The notes below the pieces were generated by a model. The model saw nothing but the letters and a program-made list of their open reading frames with translations, was not told the origin of the DNA and searched no databases. Both the position numbers and the translations under genes were made by a program. 35,813 nt of DNA from a virus: positions 1-35,813 of the IMG/VR virus record IMGVR_UViG_3300025646_000160; one strand, 5' to 3'. This document shows positions 10,501-20,033 of this stretch, one piece after another (positions within the stretch are counted from its first letter, which is position 1; each line of letters begins with the position of its first letter).

Positions 10501-12539
10501 GTACCTGAGCTACCAGCTGTTCCTGAAGATCCTGAAGTACCAGAGGTACCTGCGCTTCCTGAAGTACCAGATGATCCTGAAGTACCACTTGAACCTGATG
10601 AACCTGAAGTTCCTGATGAACCTGAAGTTCCAGAAGTTCCTGATGAACCTGCAGTACCTGAAGATCCTGCTGTTCCTGAAGAACCAGATGAACCTGAAGT
10701 TCCAGCGCTACCTGATGTACCGCTTGAACCTGATGAACCTGAAGTTCCTGATGAACCTGAAGTGCCAGAAGTACCACTTGAGCCGCTTGTACCTGCTGTG
10801 CCTGATGATCCGGCGGTACCAGATGAACCAGATGATCCTGAAGTACCAGAGGTACCGGCTGAACCAGAAGTACCACTTGAACCTGAAGATCCTGAAGATC
10901 CTGAAGTACCTGAAGAACCTGATGTTCCTGCTGTACCAGAAGACCCAGCAGTGCCTGATGAACCTGCCGTACCTGAAGATCCTGAAGTACCTGATGTACC
11001 TGCACTACCTGAAGTGCCTGAAGAACCTGATGTACCTGATGAACCTGATGAACCAGATGTACCTGAAGTACCATTTGAACCACTAGTTCCTGCTGTGCCT
11101 GATGAACCTGCGGTACCTGATGAACCACTTGAACCTGAAGTACCAGAAGTTCCAGCGCTACCTGATGTACCACTAGAACCAGAAGTACCAGAAGTACCTG
11201 AGCTTCCTGAGGTTCCCGCTGTGCCAGATGATCCTGAAGTACCTGCTGTACCCGAAGAACCGGCAGTACCTGATGAACCACTTGAACCAGAAGTACCTGA
11301 GGTACCCGCTGAACCAGAAGTACCACTTGTACCTGCTGAACCACTTGTACCAGAAGTACCAGATGATCCTGAAGTACCTGCTGTTCCTGATGATCCAGCT
11401 GTACCAGATGATCCTGCTGTACCTGAAGATCCACTTGTTCCTGAAGTGCCTGCTGAGCCTGAAGTACCACTTGAGCCAGAAGTGCCAGAAGTACCTGCAC
11501 TTCCTGAAGTTCCGGCCGTACCTGATGAACCACTAGTGCCGGCTGTTCCTGATGAGCCAGCAGTACCTGAAGATCCTGATGTACCTGAGGTACCTGCACT
11601 ACCTGAAGTGCCTGAAGAACCTGATGTACCTGATGAACCACTTGTACCAGATGTGCCTGCTGAACCACTAGTTCCGGCTGTACCTGATGAGCCAGCTGTT
11701 CCTGAAGATCCAGCAGTACCTGAAGAGCCACTTGTACCTGAAGTACCAGCTGATCCTGAAGTACCACTTGAACCTGATGTACCTGATGTGCCGGCTGAAC
11801 CTGAAGTACCTGAAGTTCCATTTGAACCACTTGTACCTGCTGTGCCTGAAGAACCAGCTGTTCCAGATGAACCTGAAGTTCCTGAAGTGCCTGCGCTTCC
11901 AGATGTTCCTGAAGTTCCTGCACTACCTGAAGTACCAGAAGTACCTGCTGAACCTGAAGTTCCGGCAGTACCTGATGATCCTGAGGTACCTGCTGTACCT
12001 GAAGAACCTGAAGTACCTGATGTGCCTGCTGAACCTGATGTACCTGAAGAACCTGCTGAGCCAGAAGTACCACTTGTACCTGCTGATCCAGAAGTACCTG
12101 CGGTGCCTGAAGATCCTGATGTACCACTAGTTCCAGATGAACCTATACCTGATGTACCTGATGAACCTGCTGTGCCAGATGAACCTGAAGTTCCAGCACT
12201 TCCTGAAGTGCCTGATGAACCTGCAGCTCCTTGAGTACCAGAAGTACCAGAAGAGCCACTGGCTCCTCCAGTTCTGGTTTCAATTTCTTTGCTTGTAGGG
12301 TTGTAAATCAAGAAATTACTACTAGTACCTGTTGTTGGGGTTGTTTCTAATGTTACAGTACCTCCAACATTTAAATCACTCCCTACATCAATGCCTGCTG
12401 AAGAAGAGATAGTGGTCGTAGCAATATTATTTATAAAAAGATTTCCTGATGATGATATATCATTTGAACCAGTTATGCTTCCTGAGAAAAAACTATCTCC
12501 AAGTACATATAATTCACCATTTATTACGTTAAAGCTCAT
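7578..12539 (-). CDS. Giant Ser/Thr-type Gly-X-Y fibre protein (1,653 aa)
   Basis: Residues 1-~90 are a fibre-type head (with YVLGDSFFSGSITGSNDISS). Residues ~91-1488 are about 465 consecutive triplets drawn almost entirely from GTS, GSS, GTA and GSA. Glycine occupies every third position as in collagen, but there is essentially no proline. A linker (VITGTGTAGLLNGEANLKFDG) leads to a C-terminal domain at ~1541-1653 containing NFDIPHPTKEGWRLRYSVLE and PERGVYVRG, a type that I recall from T4-like phage structural proteins. If the repeat formed a triple helix it would be about 400 nm, but without proline its stability is doubtful unless it is modified. Half the X/Y positions or more are hydroxylated side chains, so dense O-glycosylation is conceivable (inference). 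Confidence 0.9.
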   Translation of the reverse strand: MSFNVINGELYVLGDSFFSGSITGSNDISSSGNLFINNIATTTISSSAGIDVGSDLNVGGTVTLETTPTTGTSSNFLIYNPTSKEIETRTGGASGSSGTSGTQGAAGSSGTSGSAGTSGSSGTAGSSGTSGIGSSGTSGTSGSSGTAGTSGSAGTSGTSGSAGSSGTSGSAGTSGTSGSSGTAGTSGSSGTAGTSGSAGTSGTSGSAGTSGTSGSAGTSGTSGSSGTAGSSGTAGTSGSNGTSGTSGSAGTSGTSGSSGTSGSAGTSGTSGSSGTAGSSGTAGSSGTAGTSGSAGTSGTSGSSGTSGSSGTSGSAGTSGTSGSSGTAGSSGTAGTSGSSGTAGTSGSAGTSGTSGSSGTSGSAGTSGTSGSSGTAGSSGTAGSSGTAGTSGSSGTSGTSGSAGTSGTSGSAGTSGTSGSSGSSGTAGSSGTAGTSGSSGTAGTSGSSGTSGTSGSSGTSGSAGTSGTSGSSGSSGTAGSSGTAGTSGSNGTSGTSGSSGSSGTSGSSGTSGSAGTSGTSGSSGTAGSSGTAGSSGTAGTSGSSGTSGSSGSSGSSGTSGSAGTSGTSGSSGSSGTAGSSGTAGTSGSSGTSGTSGSSGTSGSSGSSGTSGSAGTSGSSGSSGTAGSSGTAGSSGTSGTSGSSGTSGSSGSSGTSGSSGTSGSAGTSGTSGSSGTAGSSGTAGSSGTSGTSGSSGSSGTSGSSGTSGSSGTSGSAGTSGTSGSSGSSGTAGSSGTSGSSGTSGTSGSAGTSGTSGSSGTSGSAGTSGSSGSSGTAGSSGTAGSSGTAGTSGSSGTSGSSGSSGSSGTSGSAGTSGTSGSSGSSGTAGSSGSSGTSGSSGSSGTSGSSGSSGTSGSSGTSGSAGTSGSSGSSGTAGSSGTAGSSGTAGTSGSSGSSGTSGSSGTSGSSGTAGTSGSSGSSGTAGSSGTAGSSGTSGSSGSSGTSGSSGSSGTSGSSGTSGSAGTSGSSGSSGTAGSSGTAGTSGSSGSSGTSGSSGSSGTSGSSGTSGSAGTSGSSGSSGTAGSSGTAGTSGSSGSSGTSGSSGTSGSSGTSGSSGSSGTSGSSGSSGTAGSSGTAGSSGTSGSSGSSGTSGSSGSSGTSGSSGTSGSSGSSGTSGSSGSSGTAGSSGTAGSSGTAGTSGSSGSSGTSGSSGTSGSSGTAGTSGSSGSSGTAGSSGTAGSSGTAGTSGSSGSSGTSGSSGTSGSSGTAGTSGSSGSSGTAGSSGTAGSSGTAGTSGSSGSSGTSGSSGTSGSSGTAGTSGSSGSSGTAGSSGTAGSSGTAGTSGSSGSSGTSGSSGTSGSSGTSGVSGSSGTSGSSGSSGTAGSSGTSGSSGTSGSSGSSGTSGSSGSSGTSGSSGTSGSSGTSGSSGSSGTSGFGSSGTSGSSGSSGTSGSSGTSGSSGTSGSSGSSGTSGSSGTAGSSGTAGSSGTSGSSGSSGTSGSSGTSGSSGTSGSSGTSGSSGSSGTSGSSGTSGSSGTSGSSGTSGSSGTSGAATINNNVNNYVITGTGTAGLLNGEANLKFDGSLLDVTGNINAQQIDCVTLNAEEKNFDIPHPTKEGWRLRYSVLEGPERGVYVRGKVESNGLIILPEYWKDLIYENTITVQLTPIGSSCTHYVIEANSTQILVGCDCGDVNAYYIVHAERKFNDPLLVEYRVLS
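8075..12265 (-). repeat. 4.2-kb triplet-coding tandem repeat ([12 protein letters not shown])
   Basis: Continuous 9-nt-like units encode Gly-Thr/Ser-Ser/Ala. Serine is encoded by both TCN and AGY codons and glycine by GGT, GGA, GGC and GGG, so the DNA is much more varied than the protein. The lack of stop codons in the other frames creates very long shadow ORFs on both strands. Confidence 0.95.
8643..9182 (-). repeat. Higher-order repeat: 144-nt / 48-residue unit, four copies (the last incomplete)
   Basis: Residues 1120-1299 of the giant fibre contain a 16-triplet block four times. Units start at 9182, 9038, 8894 and 8750, each with [18 protein letters not shown]. The fourth diverges after 12 triplets into GTS GVS. 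The protein copies are identical while codons differ. Units 2 and 4 share codon choices that differ from units 1 and 3, suggesting an older 288-nt duplication. Confidence 0.85.
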
Positions 12540-12559
12540 CTTTATTTTTTTATATCAAT

Positions 12560-12567
12560 TATAAATA
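12560..12567 (-). promoter_or_regulatory. TATTTATA intergenic motif before the 1,653-aa fibre gene
   Basis: The sense strand reads GATATTTATAATTGATATAA, about 20 nt before the ATG, in a 43-nt spacer. A TATAAT hexamer overlaps the motif, so a sigma70-like -10 element is an alternative reading. Confidence 0.4.
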
Positions 12568-12582
12568 TCAAACCCTTTTTTA

Positions 12583-15500
12583 TTAAATAAATAAATAGGT
12601 TATATCAGCATTATAAGTAACTGTTTGTCCACTATTATTTACAAGACTAAATACTACCCCACCATTAGGACTAGCAACTTGTGCAGCACTAACATCAGCA
12701 ATAACATAAACATTATTAATAGCTGTAAAATTAGCATTAACTGGTGATACTTGTCCAAACTCATTGACAACTGGAGATCTGTTATCAGAACCCACGAGCC
12801 CGACTAGGCCTGTTCCACCTATTGGAATAAAAGGTATTGCAATCTGAGTAAATCCAAATTGTCGAGTACCATTTGCTAATTCTAATGCAAAACTTACATT
12901 TCCACCAATTGTTTGGGCTGCCCCCCCAGCATTGCTAGGAATACCTGTACCTAATTGGACACTATTTCCGGTGGTTAAAGTTCCTTGGAATATTCCTTGT
13001 GAAGTTGCGGGATTACCTCCGGCAGAATAATTTAAAGTACCTCCAACAGTCACATTACCCGTAGTTGTTAATGCTCCTAAGATTTGTTGACTACCAGATA
13101 TAACTAACTGACCATTGTTTACAGCATTTTCATCAGGAACAATATGTAAATTAGAACCTGAAATAGTAATTATAGATTCAATATATTCACCTCGACCTGC
13201 ATTGTATCCTTTTAATACAAAGGCTTGTTCTCCAGTATTACTGGCTGATGCTGAAACAATAATTTTTGCGGTTGATCCACCATCTACTAGTAGATTATTA
13301 CCATCAAAAGTCATATGAGCTTCAGCATTTACAACACCTGAAGTTCCTGTAGCTGTTAATACTCTATTATCAGCATCGTTAAGAATTGTAGCTACACCTG
13401 ATGTACCTGATGAACCCGAAGTACCTGATGAACCAGCATCTCCATTTGTACCTGAAGTACCAGCAGATCCACTTACACCTGTACCTGAAGTACCTGATGA
13501 ACCAGCGGCACCTGTAGTACCTGAAGTACCTGATGAACCTGTAGTACCTGAAGAGCCAGAACCACCTGAAGTACCTGCTGTACCCGTAGTACCTGCTGTA
13601 CCACTTGAACCTGAAGTACCTGAAGAACCATCATTTCCTGAAGTACCACTTGAACCTGTTGTTCCTGAAGTACCTGAAGATCCTGATCCTGTTGAAGTAC
13701 CTGAAGTACCATCACCTGGTGAAGTACCTGCTGTACCTGCTGTACCAGAAGTACCAGCACTTGAAGATGTACCTGATGTATTATTACTACCACCTATTCC
13801 AGAAGTACCTGCTGTACCTGTTGTACCTGCTGTACCTGAAGAGCCGGATTCACCTGAAGTACCGGATGAACCACTATTTCCAGCACCTCCTCCTGAAGTA
13901 CCAGATGTACCTGTTGAACCTGCGGTACCTGAAGTACCTGCAGAACCCGAATTGGATGAAGTTCCTGAAGTACCAGCTGAACCCGCAGTACCTGAAGAAC
14001 CTGAACTACCAGCTGCAATTGATGTACCTGAAGTACCTGCAGTACCAGGAGCTGCAGATGGTGAAGTTATAGTATATTTGGCTCCGTAAGTGGCTCCAGT
14101 AGTAATTGAAGTAGCTCCTGAAACCCATTCTACTCCGAATGTATAGTAGAAACCAGTAGGACTCCCGAATTCATTATTACCTAAAGCTTGAGTAACATTA
14201 AATACTAGAGCAGTATCATCATTACTATTAGATACAGTTAATGTTCCACCTGGTAGTACATTTCGTAAATATGAGTCCCAATTATTATTAACACCATCAT
14301 TTCTACGTATAGCTATTTGCACTGCCTGATCAGTAATATCAAAACCAGTAGTATTACCTACGGCATCTTTTTGTATAAAGGAAGTAGAATTATTAGCTTG
14401 TGTAATAGGTCCTAAAGTAAATGCTTCATTACCTGAGATACCTGCTGTACCGGCTGAACCAGCTGTACCTGATGTTCCTGATGAGCCAGCAGCACCTCCA
14501 GTTCCTGAAGTACCAGCCGTGCTAGTGCCTCCTGAAGTACCTGATGTACCTGCTGTTGATGAACCTGCAATAGCATCTACGAAGAATGCAAATTTGAGTT
14601 CATAGTTAACATCGCTAACTGAATTCATAGAACCTGAAACCCAACTAACATTGAGAATGGGAGATTGGAAAGTCTTACCTGAATTATTAGCTGAAAGATT
14701 AAATTCAACAGCATTTCCACCAGCTAAACTAGAAGTAGCACCTCCAGCTGTCACTAATGTCATTCTTAGGGTTCCAGGAGGTCTAAGTTGAGGTAAGAAA
14801 TCAAATGCCCCAACTCCAGTATAATCAATTTGAGTGGTATTGTTATCAAAGGCACCTTGTTGAGTACTACTAGCATCTCTTGGAATAGGTACATTTACAG
14901 TGTTTAAAACAGTACCATATTGAGGAGGTATAAATTGTTTAGCATCATTCCAGCTATAACCAGAAGTACCAAATACACCGCCTGTACCACCTGTACCTGA
15001 AGTACCTGAAGTAGTAGAAGTACCGGAAGAACCACCAGCAGATGGTGTAGTACCTGATGAACCTGCGGTACCAGAAGTACCTGCTGAAGAATTCGTACCT
15101 GAAGTACCAGCACTACCTGAAGTACCTGAAGATCCACTAACTGTTGCAGATGTACCTGAAGTACCATCTATTCCTGAAGAGATAACTGGGTAGAAGGTAA
15201 AGAATCCATTTCCTCCATTAATAATAGTAAATGAAGTACCACTGATTATACCTCCACCTACAGTAGAGATATAATAGTAATCTGATAGTGAGTCAATAAG
15301 TTGGTTAGAAATTACATTATATCTAACTTGGTTTGCTCCTGAAGTTACATCAAAATAGCTTCCTGATCCTAATAAATTTAAAGATTGAGATACATTAAAT
15401 CCATCAACTGAATTTATACTCCACTGAAATGGTGAAACACCATCAAAAGTTGTAGTATCTGTTCCGAAATACCCTTTTTGACCCGGAGAACCTTTTAGCC

Positions 15501-18321
15501 AAGCACCTGCAAATGGTAATAAACCACCTGTACCTGATGTTCCCGCTGAACCTGAAGTTCCTGAACTAGCAGCACCACCAGAAGTACCCGCTGTACCAGC
15601 TGTACCTGAAGAACCACTATCTGATGAGGTACCTGATGAACCATTTCCACCAGCACCTCCTGAAGTACCTGCGGTACCTGTTGTACCTGCTGTACCTGAA
15701 GAACCAGAAGCACCTGAAGTACCTGAAGAGCCGTTTGCTACTGCAGTACCTGAAGTACCTGATGAACCCCCAGTTCCTGAAGAACCCGCAGTACCAGAAG
15801 AACCTGAATCTGATGAAGTACCTGAAGAACCATCTGATCCAGTTGTACCTGAAGTACCCGATGAACCATCGGCACCATTTGTACCTGAAGTTCCTGCAGA
15901 ACCCGCTTGACCTGAAGTACCTGAAGAGCCATCTGCTCCTGCTGTACCTGAAGTACCAGCTGAACCACCTGCTCCTGAAGTACCTGCAGTTCCAGAAGAA
16001 CCATCAGCACCTGAGGTTCCAGAAGAACCATTAGCGCCTGCGGTACCAGAAGTTCCTGCTGAGCCGTCTGCTCCTGAAGTACCAGAAGTACCTGATGAAC
16101 CATCTTGACCTGATGTTCCTGAAGAGCCATCTGCTCCTGCAGTACCTGAAGTTCCAGATGAACCATCATCACCTGAAGTACCTGAAGTACCAGATGAACC
16201 TGTTAAACCACTTGTACCTGAAGAACCTTCATCTCCGGCAGTACCACTAGTTCCTGTCGAACCATTTGTACCTGATGTACCTGAAGATCCATCGGCTCCT
16301 GAAGTTCCTGAAGAGCCATCGGCACCATTTGTGCCTGAAGTTCCTGCTGAGCCATCTTGGCCTGATGTGCCTGAAGTACCTGAAGATCCATCAGCACCTG
16401 AAGTGCCTGAAGAACCTTCAGCACCTGTTGTGCCCGAAGTACCAGAGCTACCATCAGCTCCGGATGTACCTGAAGAACCAGCAGCTCCTGCTGTACCTGA
16501 GGTTCCAGCTGAACCATCTGCTCCAGAAGTACCTGAAGTTCCGTCATCTCCATTAAAACCTGAAGTACCTGATGAACCTAATTCACCTGAAGTACCAGAA
16601 GTACCTGAAGATCCATCTGCACCACTTGTACCTGAAGAACCAAATCCTCCAGCAGTTCCTGAAGTTCCTGAGGAACCTTCTTGACCTGAGGTACCAGAAG
16701 TACCTGAAGAACCATCTTGTCCTGAAGTTCCTGAAGAACCATCTGCACCTGCTGTGCCTGAAGTACCTGAAGAGCCGTCTGCTCCTGAAGTACCTGATGA
16801 ACCTGCTTGTCCTGCTGTGCCTGAAGTTCCAGATGAACCATCTGCACCATTTGTTCCAGATGTACCTGAAGAACCATCAGCACCTGATGTACCAGATGAT
16901 CCAAATCCACCGGCTGTACCAGAAGTTCCTGATGAACCTTCTTGACCTGAAGTTCCTGAGGTACCAGATGAGCCATCTTGACCGCTTGTACCTGAAGAAC
17001 CAAATCCTCCAGCGGTACCACTTGTACCTGAAGAACCTTCAGCACCTGAAGTACCAGAAGTACCTGAACTACCTTGTTCACCTGAAGTACCAGAAGATCC
17101 AGCACCACCTGTGCCAGAAGTACCTGCTGTACCATCAGTTCCTGAAGTACCTGAAGATGCTGAACCACCAGAAGTTCCTGCTGTTGATGAACCTCCTGTT
17201 ATATCAATGATTACTCCGTTACCAGTACCATCGTCTGTGACTGTAACGCCTGAGCCCGTAAAATAAAGTACACCAACGTTAGAATCCACAAGAACACTTG
17301 CAGAGTATACTGTTGTACCTATTGTTACATTAATTTCGTTAGGGTTTAAGCTGCTTGTTTCTGCAACAACGCCTGAGCCCGTAAAGTTTATTTTAGTAGC
17401 AGCTGTTGTTAAAGATATGTTTTCGTCTGAAATTTCTAGACCGGGTACTTCAACAATTACACCACCAGCTTGACCTGTTAATCCATTATCTGTCACATTA
17501 AGACCGGAACCTGTAAATTCCATAGCCCCAATGTTAGCTCTAACTAAGCTACCAGTGTAGTATGCATCAACTAGGATTAAATCATCAAAAAAGTCTACTA
17601 GTTCAATTTGATATGCTGCTACATCTGAACCTGCAGGTAAATCTGTTAAACCTGTAATTTGTCTTGAGAATATAGGTGCTAAAGATTCTGTAGTACTTAA
17701 AGCTAATATTGGTAAACTTTGACCTGGGGTTGCATATAATTTATTCCCACTTTCAGCTTCTGTACCACCTTCATCCCAACTGATGTAAAATGAGATCTCG
17801 GTACCTGAAGGATTTTTATAGAAAGTTTCAGTAATAGAGTACTTATGGTATATTGTGGGGATTAAGTTACCACTTAAATCCGAAGCAGCTCCTATAATAG
17901 CATAAATAGGAGTTGTACCATCATATAAAGCATCTTGGCTACCTGTAATGGCGTTAGCATTAATACCATTTACGTTATTTGGATTAGAAAAAGATGCAGA
18001 AGCAATAAAGTAATCACCAGCTGCTGGTGAAATTCTTGCTAAAGTATTACTAACAGTAGATGCTGGGAAATCGGCAACTGTGATTGTAGCTGCGTTAACA
18101 TCAACAGAAACAACAGTTGTACCTGATGTAAAGGGGCCTGTAGCTACTAAAGATTGGCCTTCTCTGATAAACTGAAGGCCAAGGTATCCTGCAACGTCAA
18201 CAACATTCGTAATTGTTTTGGAAGCTGTGTTAAAATCACCTCGGATACGAATAAAGCTATTACTACCATTGCCTATGGGGGTAACATTAGAGACTTTCCC
18301 GTAAAAAAGCTGGTTTGCCAT
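12583..18321 (-). CDS. Giant modular fibre protein (1,912 aa) with Gly-X-Y linkers and globular modules
   Basis: Residues 1-~265 are a non-repetitive N-terminal domain. Residues ~266-390 hold three beta repeats, each with FTGSG followed by a V-x-V strand. Residues ~390-933 are Gly-X-Y repeats of the SGTSG type carrying acidic or Gln variants (GAD, GQD, GAE). Globular modules follow at ~934-1048, ~1120-1252 and ~1295-1420, separated by short SGTSG linkers. The last two look related, each having GTL..., a V-x-FN strand and V-x-WVSG. Another Gly-X-Y stretch covers ~1421-1640. The C-terminus (~1640-1912) begins with [21 protein letters not shown], shared with the 1,653-aa fibre, and ends in a beta-rich domain. 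A beads-on-a-string tail fibre or adhesin is inferred. It follows a terminator, so it probably has its own promoter. Confidence 0.88.
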   Translation of the reverse strand: MANQLFYGKVSNVTPIGNGSNSFIRIRGDFNTASKTITNVVDVAGYLGLQFIREGQSLVATGPFTSGTTVVSVDVNAATITVADFPASTVSNTLARISPAAGDYFIASASFSNPNNVNGINANAITGSQDALYDGTTPIYAIIGAASDLSGNLIPTIYHKYSITETFYKNPSGTEISFYISWDEGGTEAESGNKLYATPGQSLPILALSTTESLAPIFSRQITGLTDLPAGSDVAAYQIELVDFFDDLILVDAYYTGSLVRANIGAMEFTGSGLNVTDNGLTGQAGGVIVEVPGLEISDENISLTTAATKINFTGSGVVAETSSLNPNEINVTIGTTVYSASVLVDSNVGVLYFTGSGVTVTDDGTGNGVIIDITGGSSTAGTSGGSASSGTSGTDGTAGTSGTGGAGSSGTSGEQGSSGTSGTSGAEGSSGTSGTAGGFGSSGTSGQDGSSGTSGTSGQEGSSGTSGTAGGFGSSGTSGADGSSGTSGTNGADGSSGTSGTAGQAGSSGTSGADGSSGTSGTAGADGSSGTSGQDGSSGTSGTSGQEGSSGTSGTAGGFGSSGTSGADGSSGTSGTSGELGSSGTSGFNGDDGTSGTSGADGSAGTSGTAGAAGSSGTSGADGSSGTSGTTGAEGSSGTSGADGSSGTSGTSGQDGSAGTSGTNGADGSSGTSGADGSSGTSGTNGSTGTSGTAGDEGSSGTSGLTGSSGTSGTSGDDGSSGTSGTAGADGSSGTSGQDGSSGTSGTSGADGSAGTSGTAGANGSSGTSGADGSSGTAGTSGAGGSAGTSGTAGADGSSGTSGQAGSAGTSGTNGADGSSGTSGTTGSDGSSGTSSDSGSSGTAGSSGTGGSSGTSGTAVANGSSGTSGASGSSGTAGTTGTAGTSGGAGGNGSSGTSSDSGSSGTAGTAGTSGGAASSGTSGSAGTSGTGGLLPFAGAWLKGSPGQKGYFGTDTTTFDGVSPFQWSINSVDGFNVSQSLNLLGSGSYFDVTSGANQVRYNVISNQLIDSLSDYYYISTVGGGIISGTSFTIINGGNGFFTFYPVISSGIDGTSGTSATVSGSSGTSGSAGTSGTNSSAGTSGTAGSSGTTPSAGGSSGTSTTSGTSGTGGTGGVFGTSGYSWNDAKQFIPPQYGTVLNTVNVPIPRDASSTQQGAFDNNTTQIDYTGVGAFDFLPQLRPPGTLRMTLVTAGGATSSLAGGNAVEFNLSANNSGKTFQSPILNVSWVSGSMNSVSDVNYELKFAFFVDAIAGSSTAGTSGTSGGTSTAGTSGTGGAAGSSGTSGTAGSAGTAGISGNEAFTLGPITQANNSTSFIQKDAVGNTTGFDITDQAVQIAIRRNDGVNNNWDSYLRNVLPGGTLTVSNSNDDTALVFNVTQALGNNEFGSPTGFYYTFGVEWVSGATSITTGATYGAKYTITSPSAAPGTAGTSGTSIAAGSSGSSGTAGSAGTSGTSSNSGSAGTSGTAGSTGTSGTSGGGAGNSGSSGTSGESGSSGTAGTTGTAGTSGIGGSNNTSGTSSSAGTSGTAGTAGTSPGDGTSGTSTGSGSSGTSGTTGSSGTSGNDGSSGTSGSSGTAGTTGTAGTSGGSGSSGTTGSSGTSGTTGAAGSSGTSGTGVSGSAGTSGTNGDAGSSGTSGSSGTSGVATILNDADNRVLTATGTSGVVNAEAHMTFDGNNLLVDGGSTAKIIVSASASNTGEQAFVLKGYNAGRGEYIESIITISGSNLHIVPDENAVNNGQLVISGSQQILGALTTTGNVTVGGTLNYSAGGNPATSQGIFQGTLTTGNSVQLGTGIPSNAGGAAQTIGGNVSFALELANGTRQFGFTQIAIPFIPIGGTGLVGLVGSDNRSPVVNEFGQVSPVNANFTAINNVYVIADVSAAQVASPNGGVVFSLVNNSGQTVTYNADITYLFI

Positions 18322-18351
18322 TTTTATACTAGTATTTATTTTGAATATTCA

Positions 18352-18362
18352 ATAATAAATAT
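18352..18362 (-). promoter_or_regulatory. TATTTATTA variant motif before the 1,912-aa fibre gene
   Basis: The sense strand reads AATATTTATTATTG immediately after the terminator's T-run and about 30 nt before the ATG. The position just after a terminator makes a promoter role likelier here than at most other sites. Confidence 0.4.
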
Positions 18363-18363
18363 T

Positions 18364-18390
18364 AAAAAAAGCCCCAAATAATGGGGCTTT
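18364..18390 (-). terminator. Rho-independent terminator after the 526-aa hybrid fibre gene
   Basis: The sense strand forms AAAGCCCC-ATTATTT-GGGGCTTT, a perfect 8-bp stem with a 7-nt loop, followed by a T-run. The A-run on the other side makes it look bidirectional, but no plus-strand gene is present. Confidence 0.9.
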
Positions 18391-18413
18391 AATTAAAAAA
18401 GATTTTTTTCTTT

Positions 18414-19994
18414 TTAGAATTGAAGTACCATAGATACGGCACCAAAAGTATCGATAGAACCTGCTAAACTATACACGTTATATGTACCTGCCGTATTAAA
18501 GGTTAAACCTGCATTACCAATTTCAGCACCTGAGCCCATATTATAAGCTCTATACGAAGGGATTACACGGCTATTCGCTGAGGCATTTTTACCGGCTCCA
18601 TTTGTTAAAGCATTGGGTGGAACGGTTAATGTTTTTGGAGTAGTTTCTGAAACATCAATATAGATTACACAAGAAACTAACTGAACATTACCTGCTGATG
18701 GGGCCTCAATTGTAATGGCACTATCATTAAATGTAGATGCTTCTAATACAGGGATATATGCTCCTGCTGCACCACTTGTAGCTCCAGTATCAGTAACAGT
18801 ACAGGTAAATGTATCTGTACCAGTTGATGTTATAGAAACGTGAACATAATCAACATTAAATCCTCTAAGAATTACATAATCACCTGTAGTTAATCCGTGA
18901 GCAGTAGAAGTAATAGTTAAAGTAGTTCCTGAACGGGTCCAGCTTAAACCACCATATAAAGTACCAGCTGACATTAATTGAGCTCTATTGTCTCCTGAAG
19001 TGTATTCGTATCTAACTAAGTTTGTGTAAACTGTTGAGATACCTCCACCTCCACCACCACCAGTACCTGAGGTACCTGATGAACCTGCAGCTCCTGGAGC
19101 ACCCGAAGTACCTGATGAACCTGAAACTCCTGTACCTGAAGTACCTGCTGATCCTGAAGTACCAGAAGATCCAGCACCACCTGTACCTGAAGTACCTGAA
19201 GAACCTGCATCACCAGGAGCACCTGCAGCACCTGTCGTACCTGAAGTACCAGAAGAACCAGCGCCTCCTGTACCTGAAGTACCAGAAGAACCAGCATCGC
19301 CCGGAGCACCTTGAGCTCCAGCAGTACCACTTGTACCTGATGAACCAGTACCACCTGTACCTGAAGTACCTGAAGAACCTGCAGGACCTTGACCACCTGT
19401 ACCTGATGTACCAGATGAACCTGTTTCACCTTGTGTACCAGAAGTACCTGATGAACCTGCATCACCCGGAGCACCTTGAGCACCTGCAGTACCAGAAGTA
19501 CCAGAAGAACCAGTACCGCCTGTTCCTGAAGTACCAGAAGAACCTGCAGGACCTTGACCACCTGTACCTGAGGTACCTGAAGAACCTTCTCCACTAGTAC
19601 CTGATGTACCTGCAGAACCATCACCACTAGTACCTGAAGTACCGGCAGATCCACTCACACCTGTACCAGATGTACCTGATGAGCCACTTACACCTGTGCC
19701 TGAAGTTCCTGAAGAACCAGGAACACCAGCAGCACCTGAAGTACCTGAAGAGCCATCTGCCCCAGTAGTTCCTGAAGTGCCACTTGAACCTGAGCCACTA
19801 CCACCACCTGAAGTACCTGATGTGCCCGAAGAACCAGCTCCACCACCTCCGGAACCAATTTCTACAAATGTGCCGTCACTTTTCTTTAAATAAAGATTTC
19901 CGTCGTCTCCTGAATTAGAAAAAATAGCAACAACCCCAGAATCTGGAGTTGCTACACCTGAGGTTCCTGTAGATGATAAATTAATTTGAGCCAC
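18414..19994 (-). CDS. Hybrid Gly-X-Y fibre protein (526 aa) with C-terminal beta domain
   Basis: The start is GTG (GTGGCTCAAATT, MAQINL) with a weak AGAA before it; no nearby ATG fits better. Residues 1-~50 form a small head ([16 protein letters not shown]). Residues ~52-322 are Gly-X-Y triplets mixing SGTSG units with collagen-type units such as [10 protein letters not shown] and GTGGQGPAG, including a ~50-residue block present twice in tandem and partly a third time. Residues ~323-526 are a globular, beta-rich domain containing [17 protein letters not shown], a motif type common in phage tail and adhesin proteins. It is the first gene of the fibre cluster and is followed by a strong terminator. 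A fibre or collar role is inferred. Confidence 0.85.
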   Translation of the reverse strand: MAQINLSSTGTSGVATPDSGVVAIFSNSGDDGNLYLKKSDGTFVEIGSGGGGAGSSGTSGTSGGGSGSGSSGTSGTTGADGSSGTSGAAGVPGSSGTSGTGVSGSSGTSGTGVSGSAGTSGTSGDGSAGTSGTSGEGSSGTSGTGGQGPAGSSGTSGTGGTGSSGTSGTAGAQGAPGDAGSSGTSGTQGETGSSGTSGTGGQGPAGSSGTSGTGGTGSSGTSGTAGAQGAPGDAGSSGTSGTGGAGSSGTSGTTGAAGAPGDAGSSGTSGTGGAGSSGTSGSAGTSGTGVSGSSGTSGAPGAAGSSGTSGTGGGGGGGISTVYTNLVRYEYTSGDNRAQLMSAGTLYGGLSWTRSGTTLTITSTAHGLTTGDYVILRGFNVDYVHVSITSTGTDTFTCTVTDTGATSGAAGAYIPVLEASTFNDSAITIEAPSAGNVQLVSCVIYIDVSETTPKTLTVPPNALTNGAGKNASANSRVIPSYRAYNMGSGAEIGNAGLTFNTAGTYNVYSLAGSIDTFGAVSMVLQF

Positions 19995-20012
19995 TTCTAA
20001 TTAAATTTTTAT

Positions 20013-20020
20013 TATAAATA
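20013..20020 (-). promoter_or_regulatory. TATTTATA intergenic motif before the 526-aa fibre gene
   Basis: The sense strand reads TTTAATATTTATAATAAAAATT in a 39-nt spacer, about 18 nt before the GTG start. A TATAAT hexamer overlaps it. Confidence 0.4.
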
Positions 20021-20033
20021 TTAAACTTTTTTA

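Noticed and set aside
8047-12234. A 1,395-codon open frame on the plus strand encoding Pro-Glu-Val-Pro repeats, and a 1,358-codon alternative minus frame
   Set aside because: Both are shadows of the GTS/GSS repeat gene. Its limited codon set has no stops in other frames. Head, tail domain and spacer motif all support the 7578..12539 frame, and the plus-strand frame has no conserved domain.
8075-12265. Direct-repeat array resembling a CRISPR or satellite array
   Set aside because: The periodicity is 3 codons with no unique spacers, and the region is one coding frame.
1-19994. A lysyl or prolyl hydroxylase accompanying the collagen-like genes
   Set aside because: No 2-oxoglutarate-dependent dioxygenase (His-x-Asp...His pattern) was recognised in any gene here; it could still lie outside the window.
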